Part shown: positions 21,101 through 30,800 of the stretch, one piece after another
Layout: every line of letters begins with the position of its first letter
Numbering within the stretch: position 1 is the stretch's first letter
Virus record (IMG/VR): IMGVR_UViG_3300023210_000017
Span: 29,689-93,688 of that record
DNA from: a virus
Length of the DNA stretch: 64,000 nucleotides
Strand: one strand, 5' to 3'
The notes under the pieces: model-generated
Databases searched by the model: none
The model's input: only the letters and a program-made list of their open reading frames with translations
What the model was told of the DNA's origin: nothing
Made by a program: the position numbers and the translations under genes

Positions 21101-24100
21101 GAAAACCTAAAATTACTCAAGAGGCTATTGATGCTCTTGCAGGAAATGTTGAAGCTGAATTTAATAGAATAATGTTGGAGTTAAATCCTGAGACAGCTAC
21201 ATATAATCCTGAGACAAAAGAAGGTGAATTAATTGTAGGAGCTAATGCAGATAAAACTGGTCAAAATTTTGATATAAACGGAAGAGCCTTTCAATTTACT
21301 AATAATAAATTAATTTTAGAAAATGCTATCAAGAAAGCTTCCATAGATACTTCAACAGCTAATATTGAACATAATGTTGAACTTGTAGAAAGAATTAAAG
21401 AAGGTACTCAGACAATGTTTATAATGTCTAATGCTGGAGCTACATTTTCAAATTTTAAAACATCTGATCAAATTAGAAATGTATCTATACAAGGTAGGCT
21501 AGGTGCTAAAAAAGCAAATAAGAAAAAAGGCATAAAAGCTCAACCTAAACAATTAGTTGGAGATCCTACATTAAGAAGAGTTAAATCTTATGGTAAGATA
21601 AGTGTTGATGGCTTAAATGAAGGTCAAGTAATAGAAAAATTTGGCAGTGCTTTACATGTTGATAAAATTCCAGGTGCTAAAAAAGATCATATAGTTGCTA
21701 TTGCTGGTAAAAGATATTATGTAGAATCTTTAGAAATAAAAGAATTTTTACAAGGTAATAGAGAATCTTATTTATATGAAGTACTTGAAGATGTAGATAC
21801 ATCAGAAGAAGTTGAACAAGCTGCAACTGAAGGATTTGCTAATAGATTAGAAACATTATTAAAAGATAATGCTAAACTACCTAAAGATAAACAAGTAGCT
21901 TATACATTAGACTCAGCATTAAAAGCTATTGGGGAAAGCAGAAAAACTTTCAATGAGTTTATTGAAAGAAGAATGGATGAAAACTTTAAAGAGTTTGAAA
22001 TTGAATTAAATAAACAATTTCCTAAAGGGGGATTACCTAGATTTATAGATGAAGGTTTAGTTGGATCTACTACAGCTGGTAAAGATGGAAGTTTTGCAAA
22101 AGCAAATGAAAAATTAAATTTAACAAATAATGCAACGCATAATTTAAAGCAAATATTTATAAATGATTTTATAAATACTACAGCTATAAATGATATTTTA
22201 TTAGGAGATCAGACATATACTCTTAAAGATGCAGTTGATGCAGTTAAAAGAGCAAAGATGCAAAATGCTGCATACTACAGTGCTGAAAGTAAAATAGCAG
22301 CTCCAGAAATGGGAGTTAAAAAAGCAACTAGTAAAATATCTTTATTTGCAACTACAGATCCTGTAGGAACTTCTATTCATACAGGTAAAGATATTGAAAT
22401 AGCAGATGCTCAAAACTATATGACTGTTAAAGCATTTAGATATATGTGGTTTGGTTTTGGAAAGCTTACTCAAACTCAATCTAATTTAATTGATAAAATT
22501 GAAAGAGGTGAAGATATACCAGTAGATGATATATTTGGTGCAGCAGGTGCAGCAAAGAAACAAGAAATGCTAAACTCTAAAAAACTTGTTTATGGTGATG
22601 GAAGAACTTTTGATAAAATGTCTATTGTCCCTCTTACTAAAGCGTTGACTTCTATTAAAAATGAACAAGGCCAATGGGTTGCAAACCCACTTAGAGCTAG
22701 ACTTCATAATATTAGAGTTAAGATGGAGCAGTTTGAGCAAACTAATGATACTATTGCAATAACAGCTCCTTTATCAGCTCTTAAGATGTTAAAAAAGAAT
22801 GTCACTCTTATTGATGATTTTAGTGGAGATAGTGGGGCAATCTGGCAATCTGATTCTAAAGTTTCAGGACCTGGGGGTTCTTTTGACTATATGGATAGAT
22901 TTGTATCAACAAATGCTTCTGAGTTATCTATAGATCAATCTATGGAACTTGACACTAACTTTATGGGACTTCAGGTTTTAAATCCTTCTAATAAGATGGA
23001 GATAGTAGATCCTACTCAAATTAAATCAATAATAACCGGAGAACAAGATGATAGTGTTACTGTAATAGTAGACGGTAAACCTGTTTCTATAGGAAAACTT
23101 AGAGATCAATATAATAAAGCTACATCAGATAGAATGTTGGGTAAGCATTTAAATAAAAGAAATTTAATATTTTCTTTTGATCCTGAGTATGCTTCAGATG
23201 AACTTCATAAAAGCATTAAAGAAGGTGCAATAAATGTAGACTTATTTAATTATTTACAATATGCTCAGACTAGTTTGGAATCATCTCAAAGTGCAAGTGA
23301 TCTTATTGAGTTCTTTACAACTGATGAGGATACAGGTGAGCAAAAATATGAACTTAATAATCCAATTGTAATAGCAAAATTTGAACAATTGTTTCTAAGC
23401 TATTTTAGTAAAGGAGTAACAGCTGAAAAATTGCCTGGTACATCTGCAGCTTTAATGTCTGATTTTGGAATGAATGTTTATAGAAGAGTTATAAGCGTAG
23501 ATGAAAAAGGACATCCGTTAGAACAAGAAATAATTAGATCAGATGATTTCTTAAATAACTATTCTCAAGAAGATCTTATTGCAAGAGGAGATAAACCATT
23601 AGACTTTTCAGATGATAAAAGTTTTGACACACTTAAACTTGAAGTAGAAAAAGCAAAAGGAAAAGGTGTAATAATATTAGATAGACTTAGATCTGATATG
23701 ACTGAATTTAAAGATGGAAAATCTACAAAAATAAAATACAGTGAGTCATTGTTACCTGCTCATTCTAAAGAAGCATACACATTAGTAGATCAGGTTCCAT
23801 CAAAACAAATACCAGATGTACTTTCAAAAATGTTTGGTATACGTATTCCATCTCAGGATAATCATTCTACAGTGAATATTAAAGTTGTAGATTTCTTACC
23901 TGTCTTCTATGGTTCAACAATTGTTTCTTCACGAGAACTAGTTGAGGTATCAGGGGCCGATTTTGATATTGATAAACTTTATATTCAAATGAAGGATTAT
24001 TATGAAGATAATGGAGAATTTAAAGAATATTCAGATTCACATGAAGATTATATTAGATATGTAAATAAACAAGTAAACAAACAAGGGAGTATATATAATG

Positions 24101-27100
24101 AAGCTTTATTAAAATCTCAAAAAGGAATGGATGAAAGTGTTGATGACAGCACTATGGATTCTTTCAAAAAAGAGAAGTTAACAGCAGCCAGCATTAATGC
24201 TTTAACTGAATTAAAATTACCTAGATCTAAAGCTGAGTATGACGCATATATTAAAAAGAATGATAGAATTCCATATGCAGGTGCTTTAAATAATAAAATA
24301 TTAGATTTAAAAATAGCTTTAATAGGTAATGACGGTGTAACAAAATCTATGAATGGTAATTCACCTATATCATATGAAGCCGCAGATATAGAGATACTAA
24401 CTGATGTATGGAAAGAAATTTCAGAAGCACTTCCACAGTTAGCTGAATTGGTTAATGAAGATGGGATTAATGCTAATGATTTATTTGGTAAATGGAAAGG
24501 ATTTACAAATAATAAAGCGGGTGCTAGATCAATTGGAGCTGCAGTATTACCAAACTTATATCTAAGTTTAATGCAAGAATATGAACTTGAATTTAACTCA
24601 GTAACAGTTGCTGGTAAAACTTTAGGTACTAAATTAACTTTTGATAATAAAATTTTTAGAAACTTTAGAAATAAAGATGAAAATGGTAAATCTACAACTA
24701 GAGAGTTAAAAGAAGATGGCACTGAAGGTAGAAGAAAGCAATATATAATTTCTGCATTAATTACAGCAATGACAGATAATGCTAAAGAAAGACTTGCTGC
24801 TAAATTAGGATTAAGTAGAAATTCTTTAGCTGTTGTTACTAATATGGTTGCAATGGGTGTTCCAATTAAAACTTCTATATTATTAATGAATCAACCTCAA
24901 GTGAAGAGAGTGTATGAATTAGAAGCATTATCTGGTGATGAAATTTTTAGTGTTACTAAGGTAATGGAAGAAATGGTTTCAGCTCTTGAAGGTGCTGTAA
25001 TGTCTCATCCTTCAACTATTAATATTGAAGATATAAATGTTAATCAAAAATCATTGACTGAAGCAATTGATGACCCAAGTTTAGCTTTTGATGATATTTC
25101 AGATTTCTTTGATAGTGCAGATGACTTAGATTCAAAAATAAATAAAGCTATTGAATCAGGAAAAAATATTAATCCAGAAAATATGGTTAGAGATATTGCC
25201 ATATTAAATCAATTTTTAGAAGCTGCTAAAATTGCAAAGTTTACACGAAATTTAGGAGCAATATTAAATTTAACAGGTGGATATGGTAAAAATTTAGCTG
25301 AATTTACACAGATTGACAATGCTATAAAAGAACTTGGTTTAAATTTAAGTGATGCGGAATATAATAAATTGCCTATTTCAAAATCTAAATTTACTAAAAG
25401 TAGCAAAAGTAATTCAAAATTGACTGTAAAGCCAATAATGGATGTAAGAAAGATATTTAAAGGTAAGGCATGGCAAAGTACACTGCTTAATGTATATTTA
25501 GAATTTTCTAAAAATTTAGCACCTAAAGTATTTTTATCTGAAAGCAGAATATACAAAGCAATGTATAATTCAATAATTGATCAGATGGAAGGCTTTGTAT
25601 CAAATGATACTAGAGATGTTATTAAACGAGATCTTTTATCTTACATTACATTAAAAGCCTGGGTAAAGTTATCCGTTGAGTCTAGTTCAAGTGGTTGGGC
25701 CAATTTGAATAATGACATGATTTATGAAGAAGGTGAAAGTAGTATAGGAAACATTGTAGAAAAAGCAAGAGAAGCAAACGGTGCTACATACAATGCGTTT
25801 TTAAATGATTTCATTAAGATAGAAAGAGCATCAGATGAAAATAATAAAATAGGAATAACAACAATATCAGCAAATACATTAACACCGTTAAATGATTTTC
25901 AAAAAATTAATGTTCAAAATGGATTTAAAGAATTGTTTGTAAATCCTGAAACTAGAGAATATGCTGTTGCAATTTTAAATTATCTAATGGTTAAAGATGG
26001 ATTGCAACCTACATATAAAACATTGTTGACAGCTGTTTCACCAAGTATGCTTGGACGATATCTTGAAAGTATAACAACAGTGAGAGAAGCTGTTGCAAGA
26101 GAAGAAGATTCCAATCAACTTTTTCAATCAGTATTTGGCATGAGTGCTAGTGAATTAAGATCTGATTTTACAGTTAACTATTTAGCTTCTGTAAAAAATA
26201 AAAGATTTGTTCAACAAAAAGGAGAAGGAACAGCTATTCCATCATATAATCCTATATCACAAGCTATTACTACATCAACTATTTCAACTGAAAAAGTAAT
26301 ATCTCAACCTAATACACTTTTTGTTATATTTGATAATGAAGATGGGCTTGGTTCAACTGATGGTGGAATTGTAAGAGATCAACCTAATGTTTATAGAATA
26401 AAAATTAAAAAGAATATAACAAATAATGCAGGTAGTTTTTATACAGAGGATGAAGTTACTGCTAAAACAATAGAGTTAACAAACTCAATAAATCAATTAG
26501 AAAAAACTGCAGAATTATTTCCTGGCGGTATAGTTTTTCCAACAAAAATGGAGGATACTATTAGAAAAGCTTTTAGTGAAAATAATCCAAAAATGCATGA
26601 TGATTTAGCTATTTTATTGCAGGAAAAGTTTGCGTATAGAATGAATGGTGTAAAAACAGAAAAGCAAAAAAATGCGGCCCCTGTAAATAAAAAAGCTGTT
26701 AAAAGTCCTATATATATAAATAACTCTAAAGAAGTTCCGGTGTTAATCATTGATTTAAATAAAAATGTAGGTAAAGAATTTTCACCAAAATCAAATGAAG
26801 TTCAAGAAAGAATTCAACCTAAAGCTAAAAACTCTGCAGAAAGAAAAACTTTTAAAGATAATCTTTATAAAGTGAATGTGGCCGGATTTAAAAGTGTAGA
26901 AGTTGTAAGAAATAATATTCAATATCAAGAAGTATTATTACCTGCAATGATTAAGGTGAAAGGTCAGCTATTTCAATTAGTAACAATAGCCGGAAGTCAA
27001 TTGGGAGATCAATCTATTTTAGATAGTCTTGGTGTTTTATCAGGAAACTACGCTGAATATATTGCAGTACCTGATATGGGTAGTACTGGAGCAACAGCAG

Positions 27101-27801
27101 TAGGATTTGTATTTCCAAATCTTAAAGAAACTAGTGAAGTTCAAAAGGTTATTAAAGAAGCTAATCCTAATTCAGAAGATGGTGGTAATAAATTTACAAA
27201 AGATCCAATACCATCACAAGATTATACGCAAGGAGATTATCCAGCAATGGATGCTATACTTGAACAAAAATATGAAGAAATGTCAACTGTAGCAAAATCA
27301 GTTAATATTCAGGTACCAACATATGAAGAATTTATTTTATTAGATACGGCTCAAAAAGCAATTAAAAATTATTTAGATACAATATCTGATTCTGATTCTC
27401 AAGTAACTTATACTAATGGTTCAGTTACAGTTAATGGAAATCCATTAAATGATCTTAAAGCAGAAATAGAAGAAGCTGGTGGAGGTAAAGCTGAAGATTC
27501 TTTTGATATAGGAGGTCAACCAGCACAACCAGCTAGTGAGGTTGAAGGTAAAAAAGAAGATTCTTTTGATATTAATAATACTGAAGGTGTAGCAAATGAA
27601 AATGAAAGTGATATATTTGGGAATTCTTCTGAAACTACATTAATGTTAACAGAATTTTATGATAGTTTGACAATACGTCAAAAACAAATATTAGCAACAT
27701 TTGAGATTAAATCAACTAAAGATTTAATTAAAGAAAGTGAAAAAAATCAATATGGTACAACAGAAGAATTTATTGAAGAGATTAAACAATGTTTTATTTA
27801 A
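12196..27801 (+). CDS. 5,201-residue polyprotein: zincin-type metallopeptidase plus crAss-like single-subunit RNA polymerase
   Basis: One uninterrupted frame of 5,201 codons, exceptionally long for a phage protein. Residues about 225-265 are hydrophobic (FLLNAGYTFGIIGSIAL) and may insert in or cross a membrane. Residues 2189-2193 are HEAFH with a downstream EEYMADE (2256-2261) as a possible third zinc ligand, typical of gluzincin-like peptidases; an amphipathic WIKSLFNKIIEWL segment follows. Residues 3922-3926 are DFDID in the context VSGADFDIDKL, matching the metal-binding DxDxD of YonO/crAss-like RNA polymerases, whose large subunit resembles a fused beta/beta-prime core. NNKILDLKIALI near 4030 continues this region. 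EDSFDI occurs twice near 5100-5130. The likely role is a virion-packaged RNA polymerase injected to transcribe early genes, with self-processing or processing by the zincin possible. Overall assignment is strong; domain borders are approximate. Confidence 0.8.
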   Translation: MEDIILNNQVPNNPVGVPDDQFNFQTISELEVPPNLAEFDKSLDPEYEVMLEQQSALINKFAMAATHNYNSPYPAPSTGGYNTASQQSAPNPHTLQGKLRLFSDVDKQDPVVKEQGMFGSNVVKIADPVVSGIRQSNFDRFYASPAYGKLGWHPHANMEEYYNERTTWWDDTSRMLGELGALTGTGFLSGYRSWGDLDSVMDLQSAVEYEDAIRIGSSSKDGFGAGFNNFLLNAGYTFGIIGSIALEEAALFGLAAIQGGLNPASDAILAARTASNASRLAKLGRRVANSFSVGKLAQGTRAIVQNLKRIENARDFYSVAKAGGNVLGKMLIPETMSTFKNLKSAQKAGENLTWMARSSKKLGGFYRDARSMNFALSEGRMEGGSVYKSQLSANYAIQAEKNRREGLGDVTSEQMKALSDQALEAAFVTSSWNVPVIYLSNQLLLGNAFGGFKRSLSQMARDNIKGVGKRILKTKATLEGAKGAKKVARDVFEKVDDSFMDWKYLKAKVKAGGAKGGVVMAAGAGLRFFANNVAEGAQELYQEAVSAGVKDYYTSLMRDPANSNIQQMKASAQAGLGEQWSGQGLETFMSGFFMGSVVSGPQKLVFQGIPNLYQAKFNKTEYAEYKANKEKLVDATLKSLNSSWNSQQESVDSMFDTDTLNFLEQKQAAEAMESATMQDNVFDFMDAGDTARFSSLHRMFSTGKEDFFKEQLQDYLTMSDEELGQAFPAEAKAAKSGKLRNKIQKQIKNIDVMREMYDKHNEDMVNPYDPAAFTPGSKEHTEESYKHLAFNHAKMLFMFTKDGFLKAGERAQSIYNKLESDPIIKELAANDITVLLNKDTLQKEIKQLEEEIPGLGEAGTKLLKKDKEKKLEKLKAIAEVLYANENQTLSIKDKRFDRRKTSKLMPKVLDYLKMLAKTKKDFVDESRIKEVINMIIDHNHLSNRQKVYDKAIQFMTNPKELDLIVRRSAEYIKFAHTDKLNLQKELIEKLILRKEINQLLNELMKLDVYVDPSEMLMFNETGDSKHLRTFHTEDGILNEIDDPVLYNKVLSIIDVYRQTSGVQEKIDAEKAAEAEAAQSGTQSADTTKSKIDELLEEEGIKAPEVKIQGKAKNESPVLDKIINSRWIQYRAMQANLGNAPVTLEEFLETAIAKNIITAYTGLKKLWYQSLISMENEQIRMLKYTTDNGFLNWLSLQEENPIVFKILDESNLDFKFFLPDFEKQKGEQAGKEDGEKTFKGYTGNNVEIIEIESIDINTKEKTTYYQIRQKNGDYVEESISDSVAPGNPTLSFTDAAVAKQIAAKIDPLVVNLDAYEFGGQTLQYGMRIKDVKTGKHYIVLANPSDVKSGRIYVLNEDSSYLLASDKRTRNASVEKGKDGKRGLTEAEFQARFKVEKINLGATALPKGASKLRLDSATSLIPHKNDRGTNTEEGKVLAFRRYAYIVQRLSKEELESLEVEVTTNSNGGAFIRQFKLDKEGAEPNPFIDATSAPYNIAIKMPEALSKKMNKLLLAENLNPTKDGIIGYIPNGDVILKDRKTGEVINPLNIQGDQISDLFSTSKDSEVAAKEIQQSFAIQYTIMNAIKDKLDGASEGTFSLTDIGGVNFSTTPGYIEFLKKGETVRIDQLHHNTVDGKVVILKNTKRRNKKGEASISTAFTPMGLPVEEELAFEKKIKSEMNDQSLNIWDSATNAGRYVMIVKQDNGVYSYFPIKSDKLEAEELNTLADALIKQSATTAKENVETNEDGETKVKDLSYSSAWNQDLNNGEIEGISGFYIASIPGYSFDINITAKGGIQVKIYDRAGNEAISLIMSNVSDIAQYAGAENKSDLIKDLFELVNEQLKDAPSKFTKKTSDARKKVIRDASKNISLNLDSLRKSFSQKTKAKDIIDNVVTTVSPSIRAGAKIISNVDGVDAQQMIAAGVTVGPSVPTAGTFTPTETFTDADGKPIPKGPETTTSSEDLDIDLALLSDEAFKEMQDKEFISLTNNQKDFIADKIAKDGLTSLSNRESQVMESSYRDIINGKVAKKLASKSSTASDPKKSTSEKEVVNLRAELEKVKLEIEARETELFDNKLTNAEYMQQIDPTSKIYDKNLKKLVKERNSILSKLGANKVISDDLTTEEVAHIDEFIQWAAENLPDFITIENIDTLGNNMKSGGQRVGSFVMALNNIAGKQSINGTIYAGTSTRHAYHEAFHAIFEMLLTEDQQNQYYKIAKKELLGKLKSQGKSLKSALEELKNSDIDKYKRYSKEKLEKLLYEEYMADEFELFKQNPKSTKTDSWIKSLFNKIIEWLRNVLGTYNATELRVLFEEVNAGKFRSGKVQSNPFTNEAASGVTLDVSKIIRSKTVKGEDGFEYSVSLDPDVGRGMVSSIAARVIMLELENEDPNFNIADAVTTSIDLYRDLYKLDNPQYENLSKAQFDLLIAINNSFEDFGYDFYEAVIDELKLYDIKLELKEEEDSTWEEGYGLRSTGEYDKDASQSGGVRSLPSFIRKYIGTTTISEKDIFGQTVLRTYENDKGETVNENIITAVDFSAAYSGFLKAASGKSDPVTILQSLYLFSIDNPQTSAVVQRLFNDLGIVWEGQLEQGELPGKIKQNGLFQAMLKGFENFKVDYLFIHRVLGNGKNDPNSGKVVTYDAANRDDAHEQIARWTDNYKMLRKQFNLDPSLSKDLSDKLNELMKYLDSDNKQEEISDKKLGDISREFAKLLESTLGIVLSPRYIAFSIASNLVIATPYQDALLRSQKDIVPIQHKVIEELRIGVDNNADIMSETEEGLYGRLRTMALGNAPFDERIGASVFRNPNGDLVYAHQLPTFHLKRIASLNDVKGKGAVIADLAETDPFLAMNFLVKSEAMQKLSAEGRLKITRLSGSKSSRSIEKDEAGGITETYDKNEKGTVYGDYNPQEFIVGLLSAYISGVNPKSGKVNDVIVETEKDGEKSVAIAPVLLRVIEASNTGDMIGLPIIKAILKSSSGKPKITQEAIDALAGNVEAEFNRIMLELNPETATYNPETKEGELIVGANADKTGQNFDINGRAFQFTNNKLILENAIKKASIDTSTANIEHNVELVERIKEGTQTMFIMSNAGATFSNFKTSDQIRNVSIQGRLGAKKANKKKGIKAQPKQLVGDPTLRRVKSYGKISVDGLNEGQVIEKFGSALHVDKIPGAKKDHIVAIAGKRYYVESLEIKEFLQGNRESYLYEVLEDVDTSEEVEQAATEGFANRLETLLKDNAKLPKDKQVAYTLDSALKAIGESRKTFNEFIERRMDENFKEFEIELNKQFPKGGLPRFIDEGLVGSTTAGKDGSFAKANEKLNLTNNATHNLKQIFINDFINTTAINDILLGDQTYTLKDAVDAVKRAKMQNAAYYSAESKIAAPEMGVKKATSKISLFATTDPVGTSIHTGKDIEIADAQNYMTVKAFRYMWFGFGKLTQTQSNLIDKIERGEDIPVDDIFGAAGAAKKQEMLNSKKLVYGDGRTFDKMSIVPLTKALTSIKNEQGQWVANPLRARLHNIRVKMEQFEQTNDTIAITAPLSALKMLKKNVTLIDDFSGDSGAIWQSDSKVSGPGGSFDYMDRFVSTNASELSIDQSMELDTNFMGLQVLNPSNKMEIVDPTQIKSIITGEQDDSVTVIVDGKPVSIGKLRDQYNKATSDRMLGKHLNKRNLIFSFDPEYASDELHKSIKEGAINVDLFNYLQYAQTSLESSQSASDLIEFFTTDEDTGEQKYELNNPIVIAKFEQLFLSYFSKGVTAEKLPGTSAALMSDFGMNVYRRVISVDEKGHPLEQEIIRSDDFLNNYSQEDLIARGDKPLDFSDDKSFDTLKLEVEKAKGKGVIILDRLRSDMTEFKDGKSTKIKYSESLLPAHSKEAYTLVDQVPSKQIPDVLSKMFGIRIPSQDNHSTVNIKVVDFLPVFYGSTIVSSRELVEVSGADFDIDKLYIQMKDYYEDNGEFKEYSDSHEDYIRYVNKQVNKQGSIYNEALLKSQKGMDESVDDSTMDSFKKEKLTAASINALTELKLPRSKAEYDAYIKKNDRIPYAGALNNKILDLKIALIGNDGVTKSMNGNSPISYEAADIEILTDVWKEISEALPQLAELVNEDGINANDLFGKWKGFTNNKAGARSIGAAVLPNLYLSLMQEYELEFNSVTVAGKTLGTKLTFDNKIFRNFRNKDENGKSTTRELKEDGTEGRRKQYIISALITAMTDNAKERLAAKLGLSRNSLAVVTNMVAMGVPIKTSILLMNQPQVKRVYELEALSGDEIFSVTKVMEEMVSALEGAVMSHPSTINIEDINVNQKSLTEAIDDPSLAFDDISDFFDSADDLDSKINKAIESGKNINPENMVRDIAILNQFLEAAKIAKFTRNLGAILNLTGGYGKNLAEFTQIDNAIKELGLNLSDAEYNKLPISKSKFTKSSKSNSKLTVKPIMDVRKIFKGKAWQSTLLNVYLEFSKNLAPKVFLSESRIYKAMYNSIIDQMEGFVSNDTRDVIKRDLLSYITLKAWVKLSVESSSSGWANLNNDMIYEEGESSIGNIVEKAREANGATYNAFLNDFIKIERASDENNKIGITTISANTLTPLNDFQKINVQNGFKELFVNPETREYAVAILNYLMVKDGLQPTYKTLLTAVSPSMLGRYLESITTVREAVAREEDSNQLFQSVFGMSASELRSDFTVNYLASVKNKRFVQQKGEGTAIPSYNPISQAITTSTISTEKVISQPNTLFVIFDNEDGLGSTDGGIVRDQPNVYRIKIKKNITNNAGSFYTEDEVTAKTIELTNSINQLEKTAELFPGGIVFPTKMEDTIRKAFSENNPKMHDDLAILLQEKFAYRMNGVKTEKQKNAAPVNKKAVKSPIYINNSKEVPVLIIDLNKNVGKEFSPKSNEVQERIQPKAKNSAERKTFKDNLYKVNVAGFKSVEVVRNNIQYQEVLLPAMIKVKGQLFQLVTIAGSQLGDQSILDSLGVLSGNYAEYIAVPDMGSTGATAVGFVFPNLKETSEVQKVIKEANPNSEDGGNKFTKDPIPSQDYTQGDYPAMDAILEQKYEEMSTVAKSVNIQVPTYEEFILLDTAQKAIKNYLDTISDSDSQVTYTNGSVTVNGNPLNDLKAEIEEAGGGKAEDSFDIGGQPAQPASEVEGKKEDSFDINNTEGVANENESDIFGNSSETTLMLTEFYDSLTIRQKQILATFEIKSTKDLIKESEKNQYGTTEEFIEEIKQCFI

Positions 27802-27811
27802 GTAAATAATT

Positions 27812-30800
27812 ATGGCAACGTGTATAAATAAGAACCTTAGTGAATTTAAAGAAGTGGCCAAGGTTATGGGTTCTCCTATTTTAGCAAATAGTTTAATAGC
27901 GTCATGGCAAATATTTAATAATAATGATTCAATTCCAACAGTAGTTGAAGCTCTAGCTTTTCATAAAAAAACAAAGTCATTTAGTACTTTAAAAATAAAT
28001 GAGTTTACTGAAGCGTTATATGCTAATTTAGTTAGAGAAAAAATACTAACTAAATTTAAAGGTGATTATTATATTGTTTCTTCACAAAATAGAATCTTTG
28101 ATCCTAATATAAGAAAGTTTAATAAAGATAGATTATATAACTATTTAAGAATAAATAATATAAATAGTGAATCTGTAGTAGAGACTACAAAAGGAAAAGG
28201 TTTATCAATAAAAATTAATAAAACTTTATTTTCACCAAAAGATATTATTCCTGAATCTAGAGGTTTTAATACTCCACAAACAAAAGAAGTTGTAAGACAT
28301 TTGATAAGAATGTTTCCTAAAATGAGAGTGAAGATGTTTTCAGTTAAAGATGCTAAAGCTTTACATGATGCCTTGCCTTCTTCACAAAGATCTAAAGTAA
28401 ATTTTAATGAAGTAAGATCTTTCTATATAAATGGAATGGCTATTTTAATTGAAGGTAGAGTTACAGATGATGTTGCTATTGAAGAAATCTTACATCCATT
28501 TATTGAAGCAGTTTCTTTAGATAATACAGCATTGTTTGATGGTTTAGTTAAAGAAGCTAAAAAAAGTTTTCCTGAATTATGGGAAGGTATAAAAGATTCA
28601 TATAATGATAATAAAGAGTTTAGTGAAAAAGATAGAAATTTAGAATTAGTAACTCAAGCTCTATCTAGACATTTCAATAAAGAGAATAAAGAAAATGGTA
28701 CAGTAACATTCCGCAACAGAGTAAAAGATTTTTTAGATTGGTTTCTAAATATAATAAAAGATCTTCATGAATATATAGCAGGAAAACCATTGACTGTTGG
28801 CATGATATCTCCAAATGCTACTTTAACAAGCATTGCAAAATTATTAAATACTGAAAGTATTGAATTTAAATTATCTACGTTACCAGAGAAAAAAATAAGA
28901 TATAATTTATCTCCAGAAAAAAAGCAGGTTTATGATTATATATCTGCAAGAGGGAATAAAGTTCAGCAATCAATTATAGAAACAATGTTTCATGCTGGTG
29001 TAAATTCACCTAAGCAAGTTGGGTCATTGGCAGCATCTACTATTACAGATGGAGATCCTATATTAGTTTTAGATGAAGCTACACACACCTATCAAGATAT
29101 TAATGATTTAACTAGCAAGTGGACAAGCGCTACAACAGCAATTAATGGTAAAATGTCTGATGAAGTTAAAGCTGAAATTCAATTAAATTTAGATTTAGGA
29201 AATGATTTTGATTCAATATTAGATGGTTTAGCTACAGATAAGTCATTAGAAGAAATCATGCCTAATCTTAAAGTTTTAAATCAAGAACAATCTGGAAAAG
29301 CTTATGCGGCATTACAAGCTAATTTAGCATTACTAACGCAAGACGGTAGTATAGCAATACCTCAAGTTGTTGTTTATGATCAAGCAACAGGAATGGCGGG
29401 TAGTATTGATTTATTATTAGTTAAACCTAATGGGACACTTAAGATAGTAGATCTTAAAACTTCACGTACATCTATTAGTGAAAAGAAAATTGGAGGAAAA
29501 CTTAAGTATGACACTATAAGTGAGTATGATACTCTTAACGAGGATAGTCTTTTAGCACAAAAAGGATTAGCTAAAGAACTTAGTAAAAGACAAAAGCATA
29601 ATCTGCAAGTAAATCTTTATAGAAGGATGTTAGAAAATATGGGTTATACCATATCTAATGAAGAAGGTGCTACTAGCACAATGCATATTAAAGTTGATGT
29701 GACAGGCCGAGGTAAGGAACAAAAGTTCAAAGGTGGGTTTACAACTGAACAATGGATAGAACATCCTATAAGTCAAAATCAGTTATATGTAGATGCAATT
29801 GTACCATCAAATGTAAATCAATCTAAAAAAGAAAAAATTAATGAGGCTACATCAGAATCTCCTGAGTCTATTCAAAGTTTTAATTTAAATGAAGAAGACC
29901 AAAAGCCGGATCCAATAGATGTAGACTCTTCTGGTAAGAATTCAGATATTGCATATGAAGTTATAGGTCAATCTTTAATGAATTATCAACTAGGTCTTGT
30001 TAAGAAGCAAGAAGTTATTAATGCAACTCAAGGTAAAGCATTTCTTGGCCGTCATCAAACAACAGCACAATTAGAAGAAAGTGTATTAAATGCAATTAGT
30101 GCAGTTAATATAGCATTAGCTGGATCACCTACAGGTAGATCTAGAACTTATACAGCATTGTTAAGAGATTCTTTAAAGCAAATTAATGAATTTCAAGCTT
30201 ATGTTGAAGATCCTGCAAATTTTGGAAAACCTGAGTATATATCTTATGTATTAAATTTTGATAAGTTCTTATCTACTTTTGAAGGACTATATGCTATTAG
30301 TAATGCTAAAGGATTAAATTCATCACAAAAAACTTTAGTATTACAGCTTCAAACCAAAGCAAATGAAATGGTTGGAGTTGGTGGTTTTGATAAATATTCT
30401 GAAGGAGTTATTGATAAAGCGGTAATGTCATATGTAAGAAGCACTGTTGAAAATACATCTGAAAGAGAGTTTACCAAAGATCAGTTAGATGAGTTATTGC
30501 AAATGGGTGAAGAGATGGGGGTTGTTGATTATCAAACAAGAGATATGGCTACTGCAGAAGATACCCTTTTAGCAGTAATGGATAAAATATATAAAATAAA
30601 AAAACAAGAACTTTTAGATAAAATACAAACTAGAGAAGGTGGCATAAGACGAGCTGCTCAAAAGCTTCAAGAATTAAGCGGTATTACAAATATAGAAAGC
30701 CCAAAGCAACTTAAGAAGTTGTATGAGTTTATGTTAATATTTGATAAAGATGGTGAATTTTCAGGAAGATATGTTCAAGAACTAGGAGAAGAATATCAAA

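Noticed and set aside
24117-24722. 201-aa open frame on the minus strand
   Set aside because: Lies wholly inside the RNA polymerase polyprotein in antisense; the composition (Ser/Leu/Phe-rich) is that of a complementary shadow of Lys/Glu/Asn-rich coding DNA.
28478-28499. EEILHP in the 1,901-aa protein as a metallopeptidase site
   Set aside because: Lacks HExxH; at best a decayed relative of the zincin helix, not enough to call an enzyme.
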